From the NCBI RefSeq assembly GCF_014697195.1, contig NZ_JACJRJ010000022.1, positions 29,571-93,570 on the forward strand: a DNA stretch of 64,000 nucleotides. Reading direction: 5' to 3'. How positions within the stretch are numbered: position 1 is the stretch's first letter; each line of letters begins with the position of its first letter. The translations under genes were made by a program, and so were the position numbers. Of this stretch, positions 57,275 to 64,000 are shown piece by piece. This DNA comes from Cylindrospermum sp. FACHB-282 (GTDB taxonomy: Bacteria; Cyanobacteriota; Cyanobacteriia; Cyanobacteriales; Nostocaceae). A model generated the notes under the pieces. That model ran no database searches, was not told the DNA's origin, and saw only the letters and a list, made by a program, of their open reading frames with translations.

Positions 57275-57834
57275 TCATCCTCCTCAAGACATTTTACAAT
57301 GCACTCAGTTTTCCGAGTCCGTCTTCTAATTGAGTAAAGTCTTGCACAAAAAGAAGTAATAATAGAAACAAAGTCGTGCATTAAATCATCTGTTCTTTCT
57401 GTTGCTAAATTAACAACTTCAATATCTCTACCAAGTTGATTCAGTAAAACTTTAAGATAATTAAATCCTACTCTTGATAGTCGGTCTTTGTGTTCACATA
57501 TAATCAGTGTGTAATCATCTTGGTTTAATAGATGAATTAACTTACGTCTGTTATCATTAACACCACTACCAACTTCTTTTACTATTCTGACAACCGTATA
57601 TCCTTTGGCGCAACAATAAGATTCTAGCCTCTGAGCCTGAGTGTCCAGGTTAGATTTATTTTCACTACTACTGACTCTGGCATAGATAACTACTCCTTTG
57701 TTGATTGGTTTATCGAAGTTGACTATGACTGTACCTGTTGTTAATTGTGTAGCGTTGAGTTCACCACGTTTCCACATTCTCCAGGCTGTTTTATAACTAA
57801 CTCCTATTGATTTAGCATAATCTGATAGTTTCAT
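57271..57834 (-). CDS. tnpA: IS607 serine recombinase (TnpA)
   Basis: 187 aa. An N-terminal MerR-like helix-turn-helix (LSDYAKSIGVSYKTAWRMWKRG) precedes the serine-recombinase catalytic domain, as in the IS607 family: nucleophile Ser in VVIYARVSSSENK, conserved arginine region LDTQAQRLESYC, and CEHKDRLSRVGF. It mediates excision and integration without fixed target duplication. The element therefore looks mobile. ATG at 57834. Confidence 0.93.
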   Translation of the reverse strand: MKLSDYAKSIGVSYKTAWRMWKRGELNATQLTTGTVIVNFDKPINKGVVIYARVSSSENKSNLDTQAQRLESYCCAKGYTVVRIVKEVGSGVNDNRRKLIHLLNQDDYTLIICEHKDRLSRVGFNYLKVLLNQLGRDIEVVNLATERTDDLMHDFVSIITSFCARLYSIRRRTRKTECIVKCLEEDE

Positions 57835-57885
57835 GGAGAGTCTTTCTCGACCTTCACAATTATTTTAAGACATTTGTCTATATTT

Positions 57886-58669
57886 AGCAATGCCTGTCTA
57901 TAAAATCATAGAAGTTTACCAATACTAGTGCACCATGGCGAAAATAACTATGCCTCCTGCCTTTTAGCGACTGCCAAATTGTACTAGCTATCAACCCAAT
58001 AACCTCAAGAAACACTGATGGCCATGTCTGCACCGAAAGCTGAGTTTTTTGAGCAAAAGGCGATCGCATCGCCTCTAATCCCTAATTTAGTAGGCAAAGA
58101 TGGCATTAGAATGCATAGTATAACCATCATGGCGATAAAACACTTCACAGTATTTACAGTATTAGAACTTACGCACTATACAAATTGAACACGATATGGA
58201 GCAACGATAGTTGGTCATTTTCGGCTTTTGAACATGGCTTTGTAGGGTGCGTCAGATGTCAAAAATCTGTTCATTATTGCCAAATTATTGGGTCTGACGC
58301 ACCCTACAACAGACTTAAGCAATGCTTCATATTTGATGTTTCCTGTCTGTTAAGTCCTAAGTATTTATAGTCTATAGGAGAAATCTTTTCTTTACCCCCA
58401 GCACCCACTAGCTTTAAAATACACGTACAAAATCAACATTAAAGCAACTGAAAGCGCCAAACCTCAATTAATGGCTAAAGCTTTGGGTATCGCCGGTTTA
58501 TTGAGGACATTTTTAGCGAAAAAAGGTTCTTAAGTCAAGTGTAGAGATTTCGGTAAAAAACTGTACTCAAACCGAAGCTTCTTCCCTAGATTATTAACCT
58601 AAACTAGAATAAGACTAGAGGCAAAACAATAAGCTACTGAGCAGCATCACTCAGTTGAGTAGAAGCAAG
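57886..58669. other. gene-free stretch with a hairpin element
   Basis: No supported gene. It contains a 17-bp inverted repeat (58240-58309) and, near 58420-58533, a frame without a good start that ends MAKALGIAGLLRTFLAKKGS. This could be a vestige of a small gene. ORF 57884-58069 looks like noise. Confidence 0.4.
58240..58309. repeat. 70-bp element with perfect 17-bp inverted ends
   Basis: ttgtagggtgcgtcaga and its exact complement flank 36 bp of AT-rich sequence. It resembles a small non-autonomous element. Confidence 0.75.
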
Positions 58670-58993
58670 ATGGGATTCTTTGACTCGGAAATAGTTCAGC
58701 AAGAAGCTAAACAGCTGTTTGAAGATTATCAAGCACTGATTCAGCTTGGCAACAGCTACGGCAAATTTGACCGTGAGGGTAAAAAGCTGTTTATTGAGCA
58801 AATGGAAGCGATGATGGATCGATATCGCATCTTTATGAAGCGCTTCGAGCTATCAGAAGATTTCATGGCGCAAATGACTATACAGCAGCTAAAAACTCAG
58901 CTAGGTCAGTTTGGCGTTACACCGCAACAAATGTTTGAGCAAATGCACGTCACCCTCGAACGGATGAAATCCGAGCTAGAAAAACAGATTTAG
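58670..58993 (+). CDS. DUF1825 family protein
   Basis: The track start at 58655 is TTG; ATG 58670 (MGFFDSEIVQQEAKQLFEDY) is the family's normal N-terminus and gives 107 aa. It is a soluble, mainly helical protein conserved in cyanobacteria, with pattern DREGKKLFIEQMEAMMDRYR. Its function is unknown. It is convergent with the penicillin-binding protein gene, the two stops about 50 bp apart. Confidence 0.9.
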   Translation: MGFFDSEIVQQEAKQLFEDYQALIQLGNSYGKFDREGKKLFIEQMEAMMDRYRIFMKRFELSEDFMAQMTIQQLKTQLGQFGVTPQQMFEQMHVTLERMKSELEKQI

Positions 58994-59043
58994 TCAATTT
59001 GGGGTTTGAGATTGGTAATTAATCCCAAATCCCAAATGCTAAA

Positions 59044-60966
59044 TTACTGTGATCTAGGGCGGGGAAACTGGCTCGGAGACTTAAAGTTCTCCACCGGCAC
59101 CCCATTAAGCGCTTTCACCATAAAATCACGCCAGATGGGAGCAACCATTCCCCCACCCGTTGCACCGCTAGCTAATTGCCTGTTGTCGTCTCTCCCTACC
59201 CAGACAGCAGTCGCTAACTGTGGCACAGTACCGACAAACCAGATATCCTTTTCTGAGGAGGTTGTTCCTGTCTTGCCAGCAGATGGGCGATCTATGGCGG
59301 CACCCTTACCAGTACCCTCAGTCATTACCGATCGCATAATATCGATAGTTGCTGCTGATGCCCAAGGATCGAGAACGAGCTGGGGTTTAGGCGTATTGTC
59401 TAGCAACACATTGCCACTACTATCAGTGACACGGACAATTACTGTCGATGGTGACTGCCAGCCATAATTGGCAAAGGTAGCATAGGCACTAGCCATTTCT
59501 AAGGGCGTAACGCCAATAGCACCTAGAGGCAAAGAAGATACAGGTTCCATCGGACTCATAATGCCCAAAGTCCGGCAGGTCTCGATCACTTTATTCATCC
59601 CCACAGACTTACCAAGCTTAATCACGGGAATGTTGCGCGATTGTGCTAGAGCAGTGCGAATTGACATTGCACCTTTAAAGCTACCGTCATAGTTTCTCGG
59701 AAAGTACCAACCGTCACCATCTCGATAGCTAACTGGGGCATCAATCACCGTTGTATCTGGAGCAAACTTACCAGTAGCAAAAGCAGTATAGTAAACAAAG
59801 GGTTTAAAAGAAGACCCAGGCTGACGTTGAGCTTGGGTAGCCCGGTTGAACTCGCTGACTTTAGGATCTACGCCACCCACCAGGGCTTTGACAAAATGTG
59901 TGCGCGGATCAATGGCCACCAAGGCTATTTGATTCCTCGATAACCCATTACCCCGGAGTCTTTCATGCCACTTAACGACGGTTTCCTCTGCCATTTCTTG
60001 GAATCTGGCATCAACTGTAGTTTGCACCCGCATCCCGCCTTTTAGCAGTGCCTCTCGCCCAAATCTTTTCGCCAACTCCTGGGCTACGGTATTGGTAACA
60101 TAAGGTAGGGCACTACCTTGAAAAGACCTGATTCTGCCAAGTTTAATTTCTTGTTTCAGGGCGTTGTCGTACTCTAGCTGGGTGATCCAGTTCAATTCCA
60201 GCATCCGTCCCAGCACTTCTTTTTGTTTCTGTTTTGCCAGCTTCATGCTCGCAAACGGGCTGAATTCTTCTGGCGCTTGGATCAAACCCGCCATCATGGC
60301 TGATTCACCCAAGGTTAAAGTTTCCGCTGACTTGTTAAAGTAGCTGCGTGCTGCTGTTTGCACACCATAATTGTTATGCCCCCAATAAACTTGATTGAGG
60401 TACATTTCCAAAATTTGGTCTTTACCGAGAATTTGCTCTAACCGAATTGCTAGCACCGCTTCTGCTATCTTCCGGGTAAAGGCACGCTTTTGAGACAAAA
60501 ATAAATTTTTCACCAACTGCATGGTGATAGTAGAGCCACCCTCTTTTACACTACCTGCTTTGGAGTTGGCTACGATCGCTCGTCCAACGGCGGTGGGGTT
60601 AATCCCGTGGTGATCATAAAAATGACCATCTTCGCTGGCTAATACGGCTCGTTTGAGATTTGGAGAAATTCTATCTAGAGGTACAACTTCCCGGTTAGCT
60701 TCCCCGTGAATACTCGTTAAGAGTTTGCCCTTAACATCATAGATATATGAAGTTTCTGAGGGAAAAAAGTTACGTAATTGTCTCACGTCTGGCAAATTGC
60801 GGAAACTAATGGCTAGGCCAACCAGTCCTCCGGCTACAATGGAACTTGCCAACATAGTGATTGATAAAAGAGTACTGCCAGTTATCTGACCTACTCCTTT
60901 CAACAACTCAAAACCTGATGAAGCCCGACGTTGCGGCTCTTTGTCTTCAAAAGTCCTAGACGACAC
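59044..60966 (-). CDS. class A penicillin-binding protein (PBP1-type)
   Basis: It polymerises and cross-links peptidoglycan. A single N-terminal membrane helix ([20 protein letters not shown]) precedes the GT51 glycosyltransferase with catalytic glutamate in [12 protein letters not shown] and [17 protein letters not shown]. The transpeptidase has SxxK ([12 protein letters not shown]), SxN (AQSRNIP) and KTG (AGKTGTTS). Length 640 aa is compact, with no C-terminal extension. The start is GTG at 60966. It faces tyrS with overlapping upstream regions. Confidence 0.95.
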   Translation of the reverse strand: MSSRTFEDKEPQRRASSGFELLKGVGQITGSTLLSITMLASSIVAGGLVGLAISFRNLPDVRQLRNFFPSETSYIYDVKGKLLTSIHGEANREVVPLDRISPNLKRAVLASEDGHFYDHHGINPTAVGRAIVANSKAGSVKEGGSTITMQLVKNLFLSQKRAFTRKIAEAVLAIRLEQILGKDQILEMYLNQVYWGHNNYGVQTAARSYFNKSAETLTLGESAMMAGLIQAPEEFSPFASMKLAKQKQKEVLGRMLELNWITQLEYDNALKQEIKLGRIRSFQGSALPYVTNTVAQELAKRFGREALLKGGMRVQTTVDARFQEMAEETVVKWHERLRGNGLSRNQIALVAIDPRTHFVKALVGGVDPKVSEFNRATQAQRQPGSSFKPFVYYTAFATGKFAPDTTVIDAPVSYRDGDGWYFPRNYDGSFKGAMSIRTALAQSRNIPVIKLGKSVGMNKVIETCRTLGIMSPMEPVSSLPLGAIGVTPLEMASAYATFANYGWQSPSTVIVRVTDSSGNVLLDNTPKPQLVLDPWASAATIDIMRSVMTEGTGKGAAIDRPSAGKTGTTSSEKDIWFVGTVPQLATAVWVGRDDNRQLASGATGGGMVAPIWRDFMVKALNGVPVENFKSPSQFPRPRSQ

Positions 60967-61140
60967 GGCGATTCCACTTCCTCACTTGTAAATATAACTG
61001 TAATTCAATGCAATGAAGTTAGACGGTTAGTTTTTTGCAATTATATTAGTTTGGCAGATGAAAGAACGGACAACTTGCCAGTGAACATAACCCACTTAAC
61101 GAATAGTACAGAAAACGTAGTTTATGGCGAATCTCCGAGT

Positions 61141-62334
61141 ATGGCGCTAAATTTTTCTTGGTTGCGTCGTGGTATAGCAGAAATTTTTCCTCAACCCCAT
61201 GATGCTGACAGTGAAACGGAAAGTCTGGAAAAGCGGTTGGCGAATACTAACCGTCCTTTAAGAGTCAAATTGGGTATTGATCCTACAGGTGCGGATATTC
61301 ATCTTGGTCATAGCATACCAGTTAGAAAACTGCGAGCTTTTCAAGATGCTGGTCATACAGCAGTTTTGATTATCGGTGATTTTACGGCACGCATTGGTGA
61401 TCCAACGGGTAAATCTGATGTGCGTCGTCAGCTAACAGAAGATGATGTGGCCCTGAATGCCCGGACTTATCTCGACCAAGTGCGCCCTATTTTAGATTTT
61501 GACACACCAGGACGGTTAGAGGTGCGCTATAACTCGGAATGGCTTTCCCGGTTGGATTTGGGGAAGATTTTGGAGTTACTTTCAACGATGACTGTGGGAC
61601 AGATGTTAGCCAAAGAGGGTTTTGCAGAACGCTATAAACAAGAGAATCCAATTTTCCTCCATGAGTTCCTTTATCCACTGATGCAGGGTTTTGATTCTGT
61701 CGCCGTTGAGGCTGATGTGGAGTTAGGTGGGACTGACCAAAAGTTTAACATCGCGGTGGGGCGAGATTTGCAACGGCATTTTGGATTAAAGCCTCAGTTT
61801 GGGCTGTTGCTGCCAATTTTGATTGGCACGGATGGGGTACAAAAAATGTCTAAATCCCTTGGTAATTATGTGGGTTTGGGGGAACATCCTTCACAAAAGT
61901 ATCAGAAGTTGCAAGGTGTGCCAGATAATTTACTGTCACAGTATTTTGAATTGCTGACAAATTTACCTTTAGATACACTGCCAGAAAATCCACGCGATCG
62001 CCAAGAATATCTCGCTTGGGAAATTGTCAGACAATATCATGGCGAAGTTGCAGCAAACGAAGCTAAGGAAGCGGCAAAAAGCGGTGGTAAGGAAGGCGCT
62101 GTTCCTGAATTCCCTCTTGGTAATGTCCAGTTCCCAGCTAAGTTGGCTTATATGCTCAATGCTACAGGCTTGTGCAAAAGCACTGGGGAAGGCAAGCGAA
62201 AAATCCAAGAGGGTGGGGTACGCTTAGATGGCGATCGCATTACGGATGTAGATACAACTTACCAAGATCCTAGCGAACTACAAGGTAAAGTCTTACAAGT
62301 TGGTAAAAACAAATTTGTCCGACTGAAACCCTAA
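61141..62334 (+). CDS. tyrS: tyrosyl-tRNA synthetase
   Basis: The class I signature [11 protein letters not shown] and [10 protein letters not shown] are intact. The tyrosine-binding region ([15 protein letters not shown]) and a C-terminal S4-like RNA-binding domain ([22 protein letters not shown]) are present. ATG 61141 is preferred: the track start at 60931 adds 70 residues that overlap the divergent PBP gene and lack family similarity. 397 aa is typical of the form with HLGH rather than HIGH. A short hairpin follows at 62363-62379. Confidence 0.96.
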   Translation: MALNFSWLRRGIAEIFPQPHDADSETESLEKRLANTNRPLRVKLGIDPTGADIHLGHSIPVRKLRAFQDAGHTAVLIIGDFTARIGDPTGKSDVRRQLTEDDVALNARTYLDQVRPILDFDTPGRLEVRYNSEWLSRLDLGKILELLSTMTVGQMLAKEGFAERYKQENPIFLHEFLYPLMQGFDSVAVEADVELGGTDQKFNIAVGRDLQRHFGLKPQFGLLLPILIGTDGVQKMSKSLGNYVGLGEHPSQKYQKLQGVPDNLLSQYFELLTNLPLDTLPENPRDRQEYLAWEIVRQYHGEVAANEAKEAAKSGGKEGAVPEFPLGNVQFPAKLAYMLNATGLCKSTGEGKRKIQEGGVRLDGDRITDVDTTYQDPSELQGKVLQVGKNKFVRLKP

Positions 62335-62362
62335 AAAATTCAAAATACCAGATATACGTATA

Positions 62363-62379
62363 GCTGGGGTATCCCCAGC
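62363..62379 (+). terminator. hairpin after tyrS, weak terminator
   Basis: gctgggg-tat-ccccagc, 7-bp stem with a 3-nt loop, but no T tract follows. It could slow or end transcription of tyrS. Confidence 0.35.
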
Positions 62380-62524
62380 CATACAGAGATGATTTTAGGA
62401 CTTACGCAATAAATCTCTCAAACCTTCTTCCTTCTTCCTTCTTCCTTTGTGTCCTTTGCCCCCTTTGCGGTAGCCTACGGCACGCCGCTTTGCGTCTACG
62501 TTTACAAAACTTAAAATAAAAAGA

Positions 62525-63244
62525 ATGAATACAAATGAGCGAATTATCGTCCCTTTAGATGTAACAGATTTGCAAAGTGCGATCGCCCTGATTGATCAAT
62601 TTCCCCAAGTTACCTTCTGGAAAGTTGGCTTAGAACTGTTTACCAGCACAGGCCCGACAATTCTGGAAATCCTCAAATCCCGACAAAAGCAGATTTTTCT
62701 GGATTTGAAATTTCACGATATCCCCAACACCTGCGCCGGTGCTTGTCGGGCTGCATCCCGTTATGGGGTAGATTTATTGACAATTCACGCAACTTGTGGA
62801 ACAGATGCTTTAAAAGCGGCAGCAGAAGCAGTGCAAATCGGCGCCAATCAAGCAGGTGTCAAACCGCCCAAACTAATCGCCATTACCCTGTTAACTAGCA
62901 TTTCTGCGAGACAGTTGGCATTTGATTTAAAAATCCCCCTAGAATTGCCAGAATACGCCTTAGAGATGGCACTTTTAGCCCAGGAAACCGGGTTAGATGG
63001 AGCAGTTTGTTCACCGCAAGAAGTAGCGCAATTGCGGGGAACTTGCAAAGATGACTTTGTGCTAGTTTGTCCGGGAGTACGTCCCACTTGGGCAGATAAA
63101 ATGGATCAAAAGCGATCGCTAACTCCCAAACAAGCAATACTTGCAGGCGCAAACTATCTAGTAATAGGGCGCCCCATCACCGCAGCCGCCGATCCTGAGT
63201 TAGCTTGGAAGAGAATTTCTGAGGAGTTAAGCGCGATCGCATGA
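62525..63244 (+). CDS. pyrF: orotidine-5'-phosphate decarboxylase
   Basis: Final step of UMP synthesis. The catalytic motif [12 protein letters not shown] contains the Asp-Lys-Asp set, and the phosphate-binding end is [14 protein letters not shown]. Length 239 aa is normal. ATG 62525 follows a tract of dispersed repeat (ttcttccttcttcc; gcctacggcacgccgc). It overlaps the next gene by 4 bp, so they are translationally coupled. Confidence 0.96.
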   Translation: MNTNERIIVPLDVTDLQSAIALIDQFPQVTFWKVGLELFTSTGPTILEILKSRQKQIFLDLKFHDIPNTCAGACRAASRYGVDLLTIHATCGTDALKAAAEAVQIGANQAGVKPPKLIAITLLTSISARQLAFDLKIPLELPEYALEMALLAQETGLDGAVCSPQEVAQLRGTCKDDFVLVCPGVRPTWADKMDQKRSLTPKQAILAGANYLVIGRPITAAADPELAWKRISEELSAIA

Positions 63245-63870
63245 ACCCAGAAAGCAGGAAGAGAAATCATAGCTTGTGGTTTGTAGCTTGTAGCTGCTGG
63301 GTTTTAACATCCAATAGCCTTAATTATCCTGCATACTCCCAAAACCTTACCCCATATCAAAGCAAGGGGGAAAATGAAAAGATCAAAAGCTCCTGTTCAG
63401 AGCAAAATTTAGAAACATTAATAACCCAATTATTGCGGGACTTACCCAACTACACCAACCGTGCCACCCAACGCGCACGCCGTTTGAGCAGACGTGTTGA
63501 CCTTTTCAGCTATATGCTAGTTGCCGGAAAACCTGAGTTTACACCCTTACCCTTAAACCCTGGTGGTAATACCGCAAATGAATATCAATCAGAAGGAGTA
63601 GAGCAGGTTTTCTTTACTACCTTAGAGCGGCAGTATATAAATAAGCAAGCGGTAGAATTGCAGCAATTCCACAGATTGTTGTTAACGAAAACTCAAAGCG
63701 GTTGGGCAGTGGTAATGATGTTTACCCAAACTGGTTCTTACTCCAAGGAACAAACGCCATCACCACCACGAGATAGTAGTAATAGTGCAGTAGCCCAAGG
63801 TGTTAAACTCTGGTTACGCGATTGTCAGGCGGGAAGCGTGCGATCAGGATTTTCAAGATTAGAGGATTAA
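63241..63870 (+). CDS. secreted hypothetical protein coupled to pyrF
   Basis: 209 aa with a signal peptide-like N-terminus (basic RKRNH, hydrophobic [11 protein letters not shown], then ANPAYSQ-like small residues at NYPAYSQ). The mature part has [20 protein letters not shown] and a beta-rich second half ([15 protein letters not shown]). No family is recognised; location is probably periplasmic. The final residues GFSRLED are encoded by a dispersed aggattttcaagattagagg repeat, so the original stop may have been lost. The 4-bp overlap with pyrF looks accidental in function. Confidence 0.6.
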   Translation: MNPESRKRNHSLWFVACSCWVLTSNSLNYPAYSQNLTPYQSKGENEKIKSSCSEQNLETLITQLLRDLPNYTNRATQRARRLSRRVDLFSYMLVAGKPEFTPLPLNPGGNTANEYQSEGVEQVFFTTLERQYINKQAVELQQFHRLLLTKTQSGWAVVMMFTQTGSYSKEQTPSPPRDSSNSAVAQGVKLWLRDCQAGSVRSGFSRLED

Positions 63871-64000
63871 CAGGATTTTATGGGAAGGTTTATCTTCTCA
63901 GATTTCGGATTTTTAAGATTAGTGTTTTTTCTTTATCCTGAAAATTGTCAGAATCAGGATTTTCAAGATTAATTGTCAGAATCAGGATTTTCAAGATTAG
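63845..64000. repeat. tandem repeats at right window edge
   Basis: aattgtcagaatcaggattttcaagatt (28 bp) occurs twice in direct tandem at 63943-63998, with a degenerate earlier copy from 63845. The same family lies at 35287-35330 inside the broken toxin gene. It may continue beyond the window. Confidence 0.8.

Larger units (their letters stand above)
56044..57885 (-). mobile_element. IS607-type element with tnpA and tnpB
   Basis: Both IS607 genes are present and intact. The ends carry a 19-bp inverted repeat with one mismatch: aaatatagacaaatatctt (56044-56062) and aagacatttgtctatattt (57867-57885). IS607 elements are usually said to lack terminal inverted repeats, so these may be serine-recombinase binding sites. 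The left repeat ends on the tnpB stop and the right one lies 33 bp before tnpA. Confidence 0.85.

Noticed and set aside
60931-61140. 70-residue N-terminal extension of tyrS in the ORF track
   Set aside because: It overlaps the divergent PBP gene, and the family-typical N-terminus begins at ATG 61141.
1-64000. tRNA genes and CRISPR arrays
   Set aside because: No T-arm (ggttcgaatcc-like) with cloverleaf context and no regularly spaced identical repeats with unique spacers were found by eye. The heptamer arrays have no spacers.

Overview
The window is chromosomal DNA from a filamentous, most likely heterocyst-forming cyanobacterium (Nostocales, Nostoc/Anabaena-like). The evidence is the abundance of HIP1 octamers (gcgatcgc), heptameric short tandem repeats (STRR) between genes, a ferrochelatase with a C-terminal light-harvesting-like (CAB) helix, ClpC, two Hsp70 loci, DUF1825 and DUF3143 proteins, and IS607/IS605-type elements. 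No rRNA, tRNA or CRISPR array was seen.

Layout. 0-11 kb: a partial methyltransferase, hemH, a cNMP-binding domain protein, a phosphatase/membrane/EF-hand fusion, a DUF4126 protein, purB, a small glycine/tyrosine-rich protein and a CBS-type sensor kinase. 11-18 kb: ung, an O-antigen-ligase-like protein overlapping a YaaW-like gene, an FAD amine oxidase-like enzyme, a ComFB-like protein, a small gene coupled to a frameshifted aspartic protease, and a secreted protein. 18-27 kb: a fused 5-oxoprolinase, a bestrophin, an AT-rich type II restriction-modification pair and an M28 peptidase. 27-34 kb: dnaK (DnaK3-like) with dnaJ, then a CHAT-NTPase-TPR protein. 34-36 kb: a TnpB element beside a broken ParE/Phd toxin-antitoxin pair. 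36-44 kb: J-domain and DUF3143 proteins, uppS-cdaA, lysA with a structured leader, rimI and clpC. 44-47.3 kb: an accessory patch of small gene pairs, a truncated TOPRIM gene and repeat elements. 47.7-54.9 kb: a compact operon of Hsp70, zinc-ribbon/LysM protein, TPR protein, J-like protein without HPD, and GrpE, then lepB. 54.9-64 kb: HhH and TM2 proteins, an IS607 element, a DUF1825 protein, a class A penicillin-binding protein, tyrS, pyrF and a secreted protein.

Three themes stand out. First, two Hsp70 systems lie 20 kb apart: a canonical dnaK-dnaJ pair and an unusual five-gene chaperone operon with a membrane-anchored LysM protein. Second, there are three versions of a small-gene module that is or was coupled to a clan AA aspartic protease; one protease is intact, one frameshifted and one reduced to six codons. 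Third, intergenic repeats have entered many genes. They lie in frame inside at least five proteins, truncate a toxin gene, and probably ended a TOPRIM gene.

All functional calls rest on reading motifs by eye. No database search was possible.
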